Of a stretch of 64,000 bases of DNA, positions 12,107 to 22,755 are shown piece by piece; position 1 is the stretch's first letter; every line of letters begins with the position of its first letter. Made by a program: the position numbers and the translations under genes. A model generated the notes under the pieces. It did no database searches. It had not been told where the DNA came from and saw only the letters and a program-made list of their open reading frames with translations. Origin of the DNA: Cubamyces lactineus (taxonomy: Eukaryota > Basidiomycota > Agaricomycetes > Polyporales > Polyporaceae); NCBI GenBank assembly GCA_022376465.1, contig JACDTU010000010.1:1240001-1304000 (forward strand). The letters run 5' to 3'.

Positions 12107-13156
12107 ATGCAGTTACGCTTACCGCTGTGGTACCTCTGGGTTCTGCTCTGGGCCTTTCTTCTGAAGGGCAGAGCAGCACCGATATGCGAACACGGTTTGC
12201 AATCGCGGTATGTCTACTAGCATGAGATATGAGACATGCTCACTGATGTAGATTTATAGTGACAATGACCATGATGACGATAACGGCGATGACGGAGATG
12301 ACGGAGACGGAGACGATAGCAGCCAACACCACCACGCGAACAGTACAACTCAACAGTCGTCTGGTGTAGGCAAAGGTGCCATCGCAGGCATCGTGATCGG
12401 CTGTTGTATGTGGCTCGTACGTCTCGGTCCCTCATACATGCACTCACCTTTGTTGCAGTGGTACTGCTGCTACTTGTCGGCCTCCTTGGCTGGTGGTGCG
12501 TTCGCAGGTCTCGGAGACAAGCAAGGTTACGCTACCCAGTAGCGGTCACAGTTCCCAACCCGCCTCCTATGAGGCAAACCCCTTCGTTCCCTATACAAGG
12601 CAACAGCTACAACCCATTCGCACTACAACCTCAGCCAGTATCTGCTCTAAGCCCCGCCCACGCGATGCCTTCCGCAATACTGTTCTCTGATGGGGCGCCC
12701 CTAGGACGAACACAAGATGGGAGCCCCGTTGTCGCAACGCACACCTCTCCAGCATCGGACTCTCTACCAAACCCGTACGAACAGGACATACCGCCTCCAG
12801 TACCGCCGCGCGACCGTCGACATGTCCTATCTCTAGCATCCACTTCCGAGCCGACATCAATGGACACGAGTACTTCCCCGACATCGCATTCACGCCCGTA
12901 CTCGTACTCTGCCGCACCATCCGCGTGGACGCACGAGGAGAGTTCGGCACCGTTGCTCTCACGCGACAGCACGCAGGTGTCACGACTTACGGCTTCCTCC
13001 AGTCTCCACCAGGAGATTGTGGGATACCAGAAGGCGCTCGAGGCTCACTATCAGAAGGTGCAGGACGATGCGCAGGGTCGTTCGGGTGGAATCGGTGGCA
13101 GCAGCACTCTGCCGGAAGATCCTCCTCCAGTATACCGAGATAGAGACGAACAGTGA
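12107..13156 (+). CDS. Single-pass type I membrane protein with acidic ectodomain and Pro/Ser-rich tail
   Basis: The function is not known. Three exons join in phase (12107-12207, 12260-12405, 12459-13156) and give about 314 residues. Exon 1 encodes a hydrophobic signal peptide (MQLRLPLWYLWVLLWAFLL, then KGRAAPICEHG). Exon 2 encodes a very acidic stretch (DNDHDDDNGDDGDDGDGDD), a Ser/Thr/Gln/His linker, and a Gly/Ile/Val-rich membrane entry (GKGAIAGIVIGC). The membrane segment continues in exon 3 (VLLLLVGLLGWWC) and stops at the basic RRSRRQAR. The cytoplasmic tail is rich in Pro and Ser and includes PPPVPPRD, which resembles an SH3-binding site. The layout resembles Mid2/Wsc-like surface sensors, but no cysteine-rich WSC domain is present. 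The first exon was missed by simple reading-frame inspection; it was placed by its signal peptide and splice sites. Confidence 0.65.
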
Positions 13157-13455
13157 CAGTATCACGAAAAATCATACCATTGGACATTTTCTTGCACTTG
13201 CTATGGACAGTAGCTCTCAGGACTTCCTTTCTCATAGCGGTACCGTGCGATGCATAGTTCACAGACGCTGTCGCGTGATTTCATGGTTCATCTGCACGAA
13301 CCCCCTGCTCGTCTTGTATATGTCATCAGGCACGATTCACCAACGAGATAGAAACGTGTGCACACGTACCGTGTGGAGGCTAGTCAGAAATGAACGACTC
13401 GCGCTGCGCACGAACTTGCGTACGTGACGATGCTTGCTGGGCTCCTATCCAGATA
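13157..13455. other. Convergent 3' flanks of the membrane protein gene and SPO11
   Basis: I see nothing coding in this interval. Confidence 0.5.
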
Positions 13456-15591
13456 TCACGAGCCTCCATGGCGCGCTTCTACGCAGGCCGCCGAGATCTT
13501 CGCAAGCAAGTAGCGGAGCAGAGGCACCCCAGAATCGACAGGTTCTCCTGCCCGAGTGTATTTGCTCCGTTGTTCAAGATCCGCGGCGCGATCCATGGTC
13601 CGAGCAGTGCTGATGATCTCTATCTCTGCCTTGCGGCGTGTGAAGAGCATGTGCTGCAGCTCCTTTCTGCGCATCGATGGGAACGAGAATGAGTGTAGGA
13701 TAGTAGAAGGTGGAGCGAAACCTAGCTCACCTCCAACGCGCAGGGCAGTTTGCTCGCCTTAGCAACGCATACGCCTATAAAATCGTGGGTCACCAGGGCT
13801 GCGTACGTGCTCCTATGTCATCGAGACTTGCCTTCTTTTCGTCATGCTTCGTGATCGGTATGAGAGCATCTTTCGGGATCCCCAATCTGCATGTTCGTTC
13901 ACACAAGATGAGTACGCCAATTGGCCGAAGCCACAAAGGAGTGCGAAAGAACCGAACACGACTCACGCCGGGAGCTCGCTAGACCAGAGGCCTAGCCATT
14001 GGACCCGTTCCGCCGCTAGTTGCTCCTTCTCGTGTTGCATACACGTGCTGCCGAACTTGTACACGGATAGGATGTCGATCCCATACGCGTCACCGTCCAC
14101 AAGGGCTAGTATTGGCACCCTCAACATCAAGATCAGCACCGGGATGCGGCGAAGCGACTAAGACAGAATTACTGCGAAGGGAGATGCGCGGCCAGCGTCC
14201 TGACAAGCTGCCGAGTTGCGACGTCTGGGTAGCCCTTCCCCTGTTGCTCCTTAGTCATATATGGGCAAGGGGCAAAATGGCAATAGTGACCCTACAGTGA
14301 TCACTAGTCCACGACCTGGCAACACGCTGTGCGTGCCCAGCTTGAGCGAGCTCAGGGTTTGAAAGACGGCCTGGCAGTGATAAGTTTACATGCAGCATGC
14401 CACAGTCCGACACTCACTTCTTTCTCCACGATGAGTATCCATGCTAATGTGCTGTCGGCTTCGAATCGCTCGATATCTTCAGAGACAGGGATCAAGGCCG
14501 GCTGCAATATATGCTATGGTCAATATGCAATGAGGGATTGTGAAGGATAGAATACCTCGCCGCTGTTCAACTCTACGACTCCTCCACAGCGTAGATGTAT
14601 GACGAGCCCTGACCCGCAAATGAGCCCCTTTGGGGATGCTCGCTAGAGACAGAGGCCTATCTGAGAAGAGCTATCGCATAGGCGTAGCAACTGTGTAACA
14701 CCTACAATACACAGGTCAGCACGACTAATCTGCCATGTCGCTGCAAGATCGTCTACCAGCTACAAGAGCCAGGTCAATGCCACGCCAACTTATGGAGAAC
14801 CCTAACACCGTCACTTACACGATCGACTGTTGACTGCGAACCGTACAATTCGACATCCTTGTAATACATATCCCTTTGCTTGGCTGAGCGACTCTCGACG
14901 TGAAGTTGAGAGTTATTGCGTACCGCTTGGTCATGGGGAGGTCGTCCAACAAAGCTTCATGTATCATATCAAGAGTGCTGAACACTTGAGCTGGTCGTGC
15001 GCAACACATACAGTCAGCGAAAGGCGCGCTTGTAGTACAATAGAACGCACCAAATGGACGAGAGCTGAGCCCTCTCGACCTCCGAGGCATTTCTATACTT
15101 CGCATCGGTAGCCTGTTTGAGCGGGTTATCAACGAGGCAGGACTACGCATTGGCGCATATACTCACTGTTCGGCGCAATCCTTGCGTCTATCCGCTAATC
15201 GCAAGATGATATTGTTCGTACGAGTAGTTTTCTGGGTCTCTCCTGGCCCCGGGCAGACCTCTACTAGCTGTTTCAGGAAGCATAGCACGAAGTGCTCTAC
15301 ACCGGCTAAGGCTTCGTCGCTACCATCGAATTAGTGATCGTTGCTTGCGAATGGCTCGAGGATTGCAACATACCACCCATCCTCGTCACTCGATTCTGCT
15401 ATGTGGTCTTCAGTTTCGGTGTCATGTTCGTCATTGGTGTCATCGACCCGGTGAGTTACTGCATACGACAGCGTAGGGTCGCAATCTGCTTCGTCCTCTG
15501 ACATAGCAAGCGTTACGTCCATCCCGATACTCTCTTCAAGTTCGTCGCCGTAAACGTTACCAGGGATGTCGGCTATACACGGCTCTTCCAT
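13456..15591 (-). CDS. SPO11: Spo11 meiotic double-strand-break transesterase (Topo VI A-like)
   Basis: Spo11 makes the programmed DNA breaks that start meiotic recombination. The gene is invisible as a long frame because it is cut into about 14 exons of 40-220 nt. I reconstructed it from splice signals and motifs. Exon 1 (15591-15374) is an acidic leader. It is followed by ALAGVEHFVLCFLKQL, then FSTLDMIHEALLDDLPMTKR spliced to DMYYKDVELYGSQSTVD, which carries the active-site tyrosine block. Next come SPKGLICGSGLVIHLRCG, EDIERFEADSTLAWILIVEK, GKGYPDVATRQLVRTL, the Toprim metal site PILALVDGDAYGIDILSVYK, WLGLWSSELPA, IPITKHDEKK and KELQHMLFTRRKAEIEI. The stop is at 13456-13458. The intron after ITKHDEKK (13831-13775) appears to use a GC donor (AAG|GCAAGT). 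All essential motifs are present and in frame, so the gene looks intact. Confidence 0.88.
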
Positions 15592-16056
15592 AATGTCTGA
15601 AGCGCACAGCAACGGAGAGTAGATGCAGGGTCAAGTCTATCGGAGGGGGAAACTGCACAGATTGAAGTATGGGGGCGGGATTAGAAAATGCTCATGCTTT
15701 GATCATGCCTGCGTAGGACAGTGCACGTTAGCTCTGTCCTACCGTTCTAGAAGGCCGGACGTACGATGCATTGAATGTATTACGAGGGCTGTCGACCGAA
15801 CAGCGTACAAATGCGGCATTTTCCTAAGTGCCAGACTGCCAGTGGATCTTGGACCTGGCCGACGCGCCGATGCAGTGCTCTTTTAGACGCGTGGCATCAC
15901 GACGTGACTTTACGCGTCCTGTCACGCGAAGGTCAAGCTGAGGGCTGGTGCGGACGAAGGCTCAGTAATGTCGTGTATGTACTCTATATGCAGGGTATGT
16001 CATACAAGTACTATGCGCAGAGACCAAATGGCATCTGCGAAGAGATCAAACAGAAA
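15592..16056. other. SPO11 upstream region / 3' flank of BTB gene
   Basis: No gene is seen. Two ACGCGT boxes lie at 15887 and 15912. Confidence 0.45.
15887..15917. promoter_or_regulatory. Two ACGCGT boxes upstream of SPO11
   Basis: ACGCGT occurs at 15887-15892 and 15912-15917, about 300 bp upstream of the SPO11 ATG and with no other gene start between. MBF-type factors also act before premeiotic S phase in fission yeast, so a role is possible. Two boxes are not enough to prove it. Confidence 0.3.
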
Positions 16057-17206
16057 TCAGCCCCATTGTTTCAGCCCCACCTCGAACCAAATTGGAAGCT
16101 GCCTCCAGAACGTCTCTCTTGCTGCCTTCACCACGGCTGAGTACTCGAGACGACAAGCCTCACACGCCCGAAACGTCGCCTTGTTCTCTACGCCCGGCTG
16201 GTCATCTCGTGTTTGCATCGCCACGCTGTCGGCGATCGTGAACAGCGGATCGCTGTTCCGGTTCTGGACCATTCCGTTGAGGTCGCGGATGAGCTCGAAG
16301 GTGACAGCTTCGAAGGCCATCTGGCATGTGCGCTTGGCTGGATGCTCTTCTTCGCGGTGAGCACAGTTTGCAGAGCGCCCTCTCCCTTCGAGCTCCGTGA
16401 CGATGAAGGTGGAAAAGAAGCGGGCGCCGTGCTCTTTGCCACGCAGGACTTTGCCCACGTCGTCGTCGCTCAGTTGGTGGTGAACGCCATCAGCATCGGT
16501 GTAGCCGTCCATGAGCTGGCTCGGAAGGTTTCGTGACAAGTCGTAGAAAGCAGACGGCAGCAGTTCGTATGCGTTGGTATCGCGGCCAAGCTCTATAATG
16601 AGGCTAGTCTAACTGTTATTCCCACTGTTCACGCGCCAAAACAAGATGACGTACAGAGGATAAGGAAGAGTAGACCTGGGCGAATAGACGCCATCGAGCG
16701 ATGTGGCAGCTTGTTCTCGTTTGTCCCAATGTTCTAGCTTGGCGGGCCAGGACCGCGATAGCTTCTCTAGGGCCGTCTCCCGTAGATGCGCAACCTCGTA
16801 CTTCGTCGACAAGCGAAGAATGGCCGACACTACGGGGAAACTTTTCATGGCGCCGTCGTGGGTCAGGCTATATGGGCCTCGGTCAGTGGGCTGAACGAAT
16901 CTAACTCAAACGCCATACTTACCCGTACAAAGCACTCAGGAAGTGTGCGATGTCTTGAGCGTCGTCCTCGAGAGGCATGGCAAGGCGTCCCTCCAGGGTG
17001 TCAGCACCTGTCGTGTCCGTGGCGGCAATCTGTTTCGCGAGGATGTTCGAGTGACGGCAGAGGAGGCCCCGATGAACGACGAAGTACTGCTTGCGCGCCA
17101 CGATCGCGAGATTACCATCCTCGAAGCACAGGTCCGGATGGCGGACAGGAACCTCGCATTCGTTGGTAGGAGTGGCGTGTCTGTTGGAACTGAATTCGGA
17201 GTCCAT
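16057..17206 (-). CDS. BTB/POZ domain protein (agaricomycete type)
   Basis: This belongs to the large agaricomycete family of BTB/POZ proteins, usually thought to be protein-protein adaptors, possibly of Cullin-3 ligases. Three exons fit in phase (17206-16923, 16867-16655, 16603-16057) and give 347 residues. The BTB fold starts at RHPDLCFEDGNLAIVARKQY and FVVHRGLLCRHSNIL. It continues through DAQDIAHFLSALYG into SFPVVSAILRLSTKYEV and HLRETALEKL. The C-terminal family-specific half includes ELLPSAFYDLSR and a Cys/His-containing block (SANCAHREEEHPAKRTC, with ACEACRLEY later). Introns are 55 and 51 bp. The biological role of this copy is unknown. Confidence 0.8.
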
Positions 17207-17969
17207 ATTGGTGATGGCAGAATGCGAAGATATCGTAGTGTTGACTAGCCGCAGCACGGCACGAGCGAGAGTTGAAGACTTTCCGTATGTCAGCCGCATC
17301 CGCGGCTGACGCTAGAAAGTCTGCAATACAATGACATACTAGTGCTAAGTAGTGTCAGCGACAAACGGTACGAATCAGTCGGGGCCTGGGACCGGCACAG
17401 TTGGATTGGATGGTGGACTTGCAGTGATTCTGTTGCATGAGAGCACCTCATCAATACCGATAGGGGTCCCTAGTGCGATAAGGTCGGCCAGTCTTGACCA
17501 ACGACCAGAAGGTAATAGAGGATAATGCGAACATTGCACATTTCTGCTCCTCGTGGACCCCCGGAAGCAAGAGAGATCTATTCACACGACCTCAAGCCTC
17601 GCAGTCATAAGACCTGTCGGTAACAGTGTCCCTCTGGCGAGCGTGTGATGCATGAAATCTGGGGGGTCTGGCTAGAGACACAGAGCGAAGGATCGTAGGC
17701 AAGTTTCAAACGAGACCAAGACCAGAATATCTACCAGACGTAGCGCAGGAGGCAGAGACAAGCATGCCCGACGGAAAGCGCTGGCGCCGAGCTGATGATG
17801 GCGAGGCGCGTCGAGGAGAGCGGTGACGTGAGATGCGCTTGCGTGGGAATGGTCCCGACCCCAGCTCACTTCCCTTTCAACGCCAACCATCTTCTTCCAG
17901 CTTGCCTGTCGCCCGTCGCCTCCCCTTGCCAGCTCTACGCGCACTTGCCACAATCGCTCCGTGTTGAAC
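17207..17969. other. Divergent promoter region, BTB gene / Caprin-like gene
   Basis: No supported coding region. The part just upstream of 17970 is pyrimidine-rich, as is common before fungal start codons. Long minus-strand frames overlapping 17672-18385 lie antisense to the Caprin-like gene. Confidence 0.5.
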
Positions 17970-19986
17970 ATGCCCGAAACGATCACCACTGCCCCGCGCA
18001 TCGTTCCTGGCGCTCCTCCTCCGCCTCCTATGTCGAAAACCCAGAAGAAGAAGCGTAAAGCCATCAAACCCAAGGAAGCCAGCGAGTCCGAATCGCACGT
18101 CGCTGTACCCGACACGACTACTGCTGCGCTCATCGAGAAGGCGCCTGGCGAAAGCGATGTCAAGGAGGGCGTGGTTGCACCCCAGCTGGTAGCACAGGCC
18201 TCCGAGGAGCCCCAAACCCCTGTCGATGTCAAGCCGAGTCCTATAGTGGAGATGCTCAACAAGCGATTGAAGGCGAACAGGAAGAAGATTGTAAGTTGAC
18301 ATGCCGCAGCGAGTGTAGCTCGGTATCTGCGTGGCCAATACGTCATGCATTGCACTCCGCGCACGTTAGACGTTGCTTTACTCAATCACAATATGATATA
18401 GACTCGGATACAAGACTACCAGAATCTGCCCCCTGAAAAGTTGAATGAAGACCAGAAGCGATTGTTGAAGACCTTACCTCAACTTGAAGCCGTCAGCGAG
18501 GCTCTCGAAGAAGTCAAGAAGGCCATCGAGGTTTGCACGCCATATTGTCCTCTGTCATGCGTAGCTGATCGCATGTGCAGGTGCATGAAGCGGAACTTGT
18601 GCAGGATCTTGCTTTGCAGAAAGCCGAGGCGGCCAGGGCAGAATCTCGGCGGATACAGGATGCTGTCACTGCTGCTCAGGTATGTATCAGATTCACGCGA
18701 TCGCGTTCAGGGTATCTGAATTGTCTTCGCAGGCCGAGTACATTGAGAAGACGGCAGAACTTGTGACGTTCCTCCGGCTACATACACTACTGTCCAACAG
18801 TCACCCAGCTGCAACTGCACTCAACCTGAACGAGACAGAAGGGATTGCGGTTTACTCGATTACCGAGACCCTACTCCACGCGATACTGCCTGGCAAGACT
18901 GACATGATCCGCTCTCTCTTCACAGGCGAAGGGGAGCATTTGGGTGTGCCGTGTACGCACATACGTCCTCTCCCTCTCCGCACCGTTTCACTCATATCTT
19001 CCAGATTCACGCATACTCGAGATCAAGGATCGGTTCCTCAACCCTCCCCCCGAAGAGCCAAGAGAGGTAGAGGAACAACAGGAGTCTCCAGACATTGATA
19101 CCGCCTCCGTCGATCCCCCCGTTTCGGTAGGCGGCGTCCCGTCTACTATCGGCAGCTCGGGAGGCATCAACTTCATCGTGACGGATGAGCTCGCAGAAGC
19201 CGAAAACGAACAGGCTGCCGAGATTGCTAGTGAATGGGTAGACGTCCAACCACAGCCGGAAGCTGAGAAGCCTGTCGAGGTCGAAATAACCGAAACAGTC
19301 ACAGAAGCAGAAGTGAATGGCCACGCAGTTGTCGAAGAATCGATCACGGTCACCACTACGACGGAGGTACGATGAATGCTACATGCTACATTCTCATCTC
19401 ACATGCGTGCGACAAGGTACCTCCATCCGCTTCGATTAACTGGGCAGACGAAGACCACAACGAGCTCCCTTCTCTCGCTAACCTCCAGGCGCATTACGGC
19501 ACATCTGGGGAAGCCTCACCGGTTACCGGAGCTCCTGAAGCTGACGGTGCCGTGCCGGAGACACCTGGCACCCCCAACGTCAACGGGCACAGCCGTCATT
19601 TAGACGATGAGGGCTTCACTCAGCCGCATAGGGGCCGCGGCCGCGGCCGGGGTGGTTACCGTGGGGGCGAACGGGGCGGTTTCCGTGGGGGCGAACGTGG
19701 TGGCTACCGTGGTAGCTTCCGCGGGGGAGAACGTGGTGGACATCGTGGGGGTTACCGTGGAGGTGACCACGGTGGTAAGTGCTGTCAATTGATTGATTGG
19801 GCTGCTCCAGTACTCATTATCGCGTCAGGTTTCCGCGGTATGCCAGAGGGCGAATGGCGCGGGGGTCGTGGAAGGGGCCGAGGTCGAGGTAAGTCATGTT
19901 CAGCTGCGTCCCACGTTATTAAATCTTATAAAATGTTACTTTGGCCAGGATCGCACGAGCCTCGCGGCAGTGCACCTCCGGCCTAA
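17970..19986 (+). CDS. Caprin-like coiled-coil protein with C-terminal RGG repeats
   Basis: This is a likely cytoplasmic mRNA-binding protein. It starts at ATG 17970 (MPETITTAPRIVPGAPPPPP) and ends at TAA 19984-19986; about eight exons join in phase by eye. The N-terminus is basic (SKTQKKKRKAIKPKE). A helical block spans the second to fourth exons (RIQDYQNLPPEKLNEDQKRL, PQLEAVSEALEEVKK, EAELVQDLALQKAEAARAES, AEYIEKTAELVTFLRLHTLL). It resembles the homology region of animal Caprin-1 in its order of short helices. An acidic middle follows, then SINWADEDHNELPSLANLQ, and finally about 60 residues of RGG/RGR repeats (about 19625-19890) ending RGSHEPRGSAPPA. RGG boxes bind RNA and are typical arginine-methylation sites. 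The Caprin link is my inference from domain order; coiled coil and RGG tail are direct observations. Confidence 0.65.
19625..19890 (+). repeat. RGG-encoding tandem repeat inside the Caprin-like gene
   Basis: Imperfect repeats of a CGTGGGGGCGAACGTGG-like unit encode RGGERGG/RGGYRGG blocks. They are interrupted by a short intron near 19775-19829. The repeat is internal to the coding sequence and may vary in length between strains. Confidence 0.7.
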
Positions 19987-20605
19987 GCTGATACTCACCA
20001 GGGGTAGCGGGGTGTTGATTCTTGAGGTGTTCAAAAGGGCACTTTGCAGTCGTATCATTGGACTCTTGTTACTCTATCTTGGCTGCTGCCCACCTGCTTG
20101 CACCTTTGGACTGTGTTTGTAAATGTGTGTCGTTGATATAGTGCTTGCCGTAATCTGTTCGCCGCCACCATTCATGATGATATCGCCGTTTTTATACCGG
20201 CTAGCTACGATAAGTTTAGCTTGGCTGTATATTGAGGTGCAATGCAGCTGCATGTAGCAGCGTGTAGCCCGGTGCAGCAGGAATGCCGTGCCGATAAATA
20301 TCCGTTCATGTCGGGAACAGCGCCACTCGCCACGTGGGATGAATGTAGCAGAGTGCTTGCAGAAGGCGCGATCTGGACAAGATCCGCTGTCTCTGCCTCC
20401 GCGCCGCTGCAGCCAGCCCACTGCAGCTTGCACTTGTACACTCACCGCCTCCGACTAGACTCTTCCACGTCCGCTCATTGCTAGTCCGTCTACAGCAGAC
20501 CTTTCTTTGCCTCGGATCTCAACATCTCACCTCCACACCGTTCCATACGTCTTTCCTACAAGCTGCTGAGGCTTGTATGCAATTCAAACGCTCGCTTCTC
20601 GCGTC
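19987..20605. other. Intergenic, upstream of the mitochondrial carrier
   Basis: It holds the 3' flank of the Caprin-like gene and the carrier promoter, including a pyrimidine-rich stretch at about 20480-20570 and a 10-codon upstream frame (annotated separately). Confidence 0.5.
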
Positions 20606-20609
20606 ATGA
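20577..20609 (+). promoter_or_regulatory. Short upstream ORF overlapping the carrier start codon (ATGA)
   Basis: An ATG at 20577 opens a 10-codon frame (MQFKRSLLAS) whose TGA at 20607-20609 overlaps the carrier ATG at 20606. If the mRNA starts upstream, ribosomes would terminate exactly at the main start, a layout that allows termination-reinitiation control. The transcript start is unknown. Confidence 0.4.
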
Positions 20610-22128
20610 CATCACCCCAAACCAGCGCTCCTGCCCTACGAGCTGAAGACAAAGTAGAGGCGTCCTCCCATTCCGTTAAGATATCAGAGCCAGAGACGAA
20701 GAAGCCCGTGGGCACTTGGCTGAGTCCACAGCTTTCTTCGTATTTCATCGCCGGAGGCATCGCGGGTGCCGCGTCCCGAACGGTGGTCAGTCCATTGGAG
20801 AGGTTGAAGATCATCCAGTATGTATCAAACCTACTATCTTCCCTGCAGTTGTTGACCGGCCATTCGCTATTCGCTTCTAGGCAAGTCCAGCCACCCTCTT
20901 CCGACAAGCAATACAAGGGAGTCTGGTCGAGCCTTGTCCGCATGTGGAGGGAGGAGGGCTTCAAGGGTTTCATGCGAGGAAACGGTATCAACTGCTTACG
21001 CATAATACCCTACAGGTTGGTGCATCCATGTGTGCTTCGTCGGGTACAGCTATGCTAACTCATACCAGTGCCGTCCAGTTCACCACATACGAGCAATTGA
21101 AGAAGGTAGGTGGTGTATCCGCGGTAGCTGCGCTCGGCTCACCGTTGACTCGAGTCTTGCAGTGGTTTACTGGATATGGCGCGAAGACGCTTGATACGCC
21201 TACGAGATTGTGTGCTGGCGCGCTCGCCGGTATAACTTCCGTTTGTACGTTTCTTGTTAGGGCCTTCGCAGATCCCCGATCCGACTGACCGTATGATGGG
21301 TGTAGGCACAACTTATCCATTAGATCTCGTCCGCTCGCGATTATCTATCGCGACCGCGTCAATACCTTTACAGAATCCCGCTGCGGCAGCGGCGCCGTCA
21401 ATTGGTGCCGCCGCACAACCTGCCCTCGCCTCCGCATACCATACGGCTTCTGCATCAGTGCGACCAGTCGCGGCAGCCGTCTTCACTCCCCAGGATTTGA
21501 CCATGTGGGGCATGACTCTCAAGGTAATGAGGGAAGAGGGCGGCGTCAGGGCGCTTTATCGCGGCTTGGTGCCAACGGCAATGGGTGTCGCACCATACGT
21601 CGGTGAGCGGAGAAGCTCTTTCGACATGATGCTCGGAGATGATTGAGTTGAAATTGTACCAGGCATCAACTTTGCTTCGTATGAGGCGCTGCGTGGAGTC
21701 ATCACACCTCCTGGGAAGAGCAGCGTGCATCGGAAGTTGCTATGCGGCGCGTTGGCAGGCGCGTCCAACTCATGATACATTCTACTTGATCATCGTGCTG
21801 ATGGACTTCAATGCCAGGCTCGATTTCGCAGACCCTGACCTATCCTTTCGATGTGTTGCGGCGGAAGATGCAAGTCACAGGAATGAACGCTCTCGGTTAC
21901 AAGTACAATGGTGCCTTGGATGCCCTGCGAAGCATCGTACGAACCGAGGGTATAAAGGGGCTTTACCGAGGGCTCTGGCCCAATTTAAGTGAGGACCCCG
22001 CATTGCGTCATGCATAAATGTTCAGATGCTCATGGAGACGACGTTTCGTTGCAGTGAAAGTTGCGCCCAGTATCGCCACGTCCTTTTTCACTTATGAGCT
22101 AGTGAAGGACTTCCTTGGGGCCTCATGA
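20606..22128 (+). CDS. Mitochondrial carrier family protein (YPR011C/APS-PAPS carrier-like)
   Basis: This is an inner-membrane solute carrier with three repeats. ATG 20606 starts MTSPQTSAPALRAEDKVEAS; the stop is TGA 22126-22128. The three signature motifs are PLERLK (about 20797), PLDLVR (about 21318) and PFDVLR (about 21851). Each is preceded by GGIAGAASR-, GALAGITS- or GALAGSISQT-like helices and followed by EGFKGFMRGNG, EGGVRALYRGL and EGIKGLYRGLWPN. The final splice makes WPNLMKVAPSIATSFFTYE. An Ala/Pro-rich insert lies in repeat two (about 21380-21480). Motif wording (SRTVVSPLERLK, SAVQFTTYEQLKK, TLTYPFDVLRRKMQV) is close to yeast YPR011C, reported to transport adenosine 5'-phosphosulfate and PAPS. 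Substrate assignment is by family resemblance only. Introns are short and numerous. Confidence 0.85.
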
Positions 22129-22755
22129 CCAAAGCACAGGGCCAAGCTATCGCTTAGAGACGTATGCAGAGCTCGAGAAGGGGAGGATACCAGCAGCCAG
22201 GTGTAGATAGACTAGTACATCAACCTATAGTGTTATTTTCCCAAGCCGGCGTCGCGGTGTAGAGTACAGATCAACAACAGATGCGGACACGCACCATCGT
22301 GGTGAACAGGCGGAACGGTCTGAACTGAGCAGAGGATGGACAAAGCCCCAGGTGGTCAGCTTTGATTTGTCCGGATCGGGGAGTTCCGATGATACTTGTA
22401 CCCGCGTCGCGGCGTTGACCACGAAAGTTGTTCTCACCTCGGTCCTCCGCACTCCTCTCACCCCATCTCCCGCTGTCTCTCCCTGTTTGCGCCTCCCAGG
22501 GACCAGTTCTATTACTTGATGATCTTCATCTCGGCTTAGGTGGTTGTGCCATTCTTGGTGAGCGTTCCTAGAGTGGCGGCAGTGAACGATCACCTCACCT
22601 GAGCCTCGTTGCGCTGGCCCCACTTACGTCCTGTTATCTGACATTGGCCTCCAGTTTCTGGCGTTGGCAGGCCTTCTGCGCTCAGCTCTTGTTCGAACCG
22701 CGTATCTTTATCGTTTTCTTCGCGCTCTTCTCGACCCTAGTCCCGTGAATTGCCC
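22129..22755. other. Intergenic, RhoGAP gene promoter
   Basis: No gene is supported; pyrimidine-rich tracts (about 22440-22500 and 22680-22745) precede the RhoGAP start codon. Confidence 0.45.

Noticed and set aside
17672..18385. 237-codon minus-strand frame
   Set aside because: Lies antisense to the Caprin-like first exon; its composition is that of a shadow frame of a Glu/Lys-rich gene.
22680..22710. tRNA B-box-like GGTTCGAAC on the minus strand
   Set aside because: The conserved CC after the B-box core is missing, and no A-box or cloverleaf could be formed around it.
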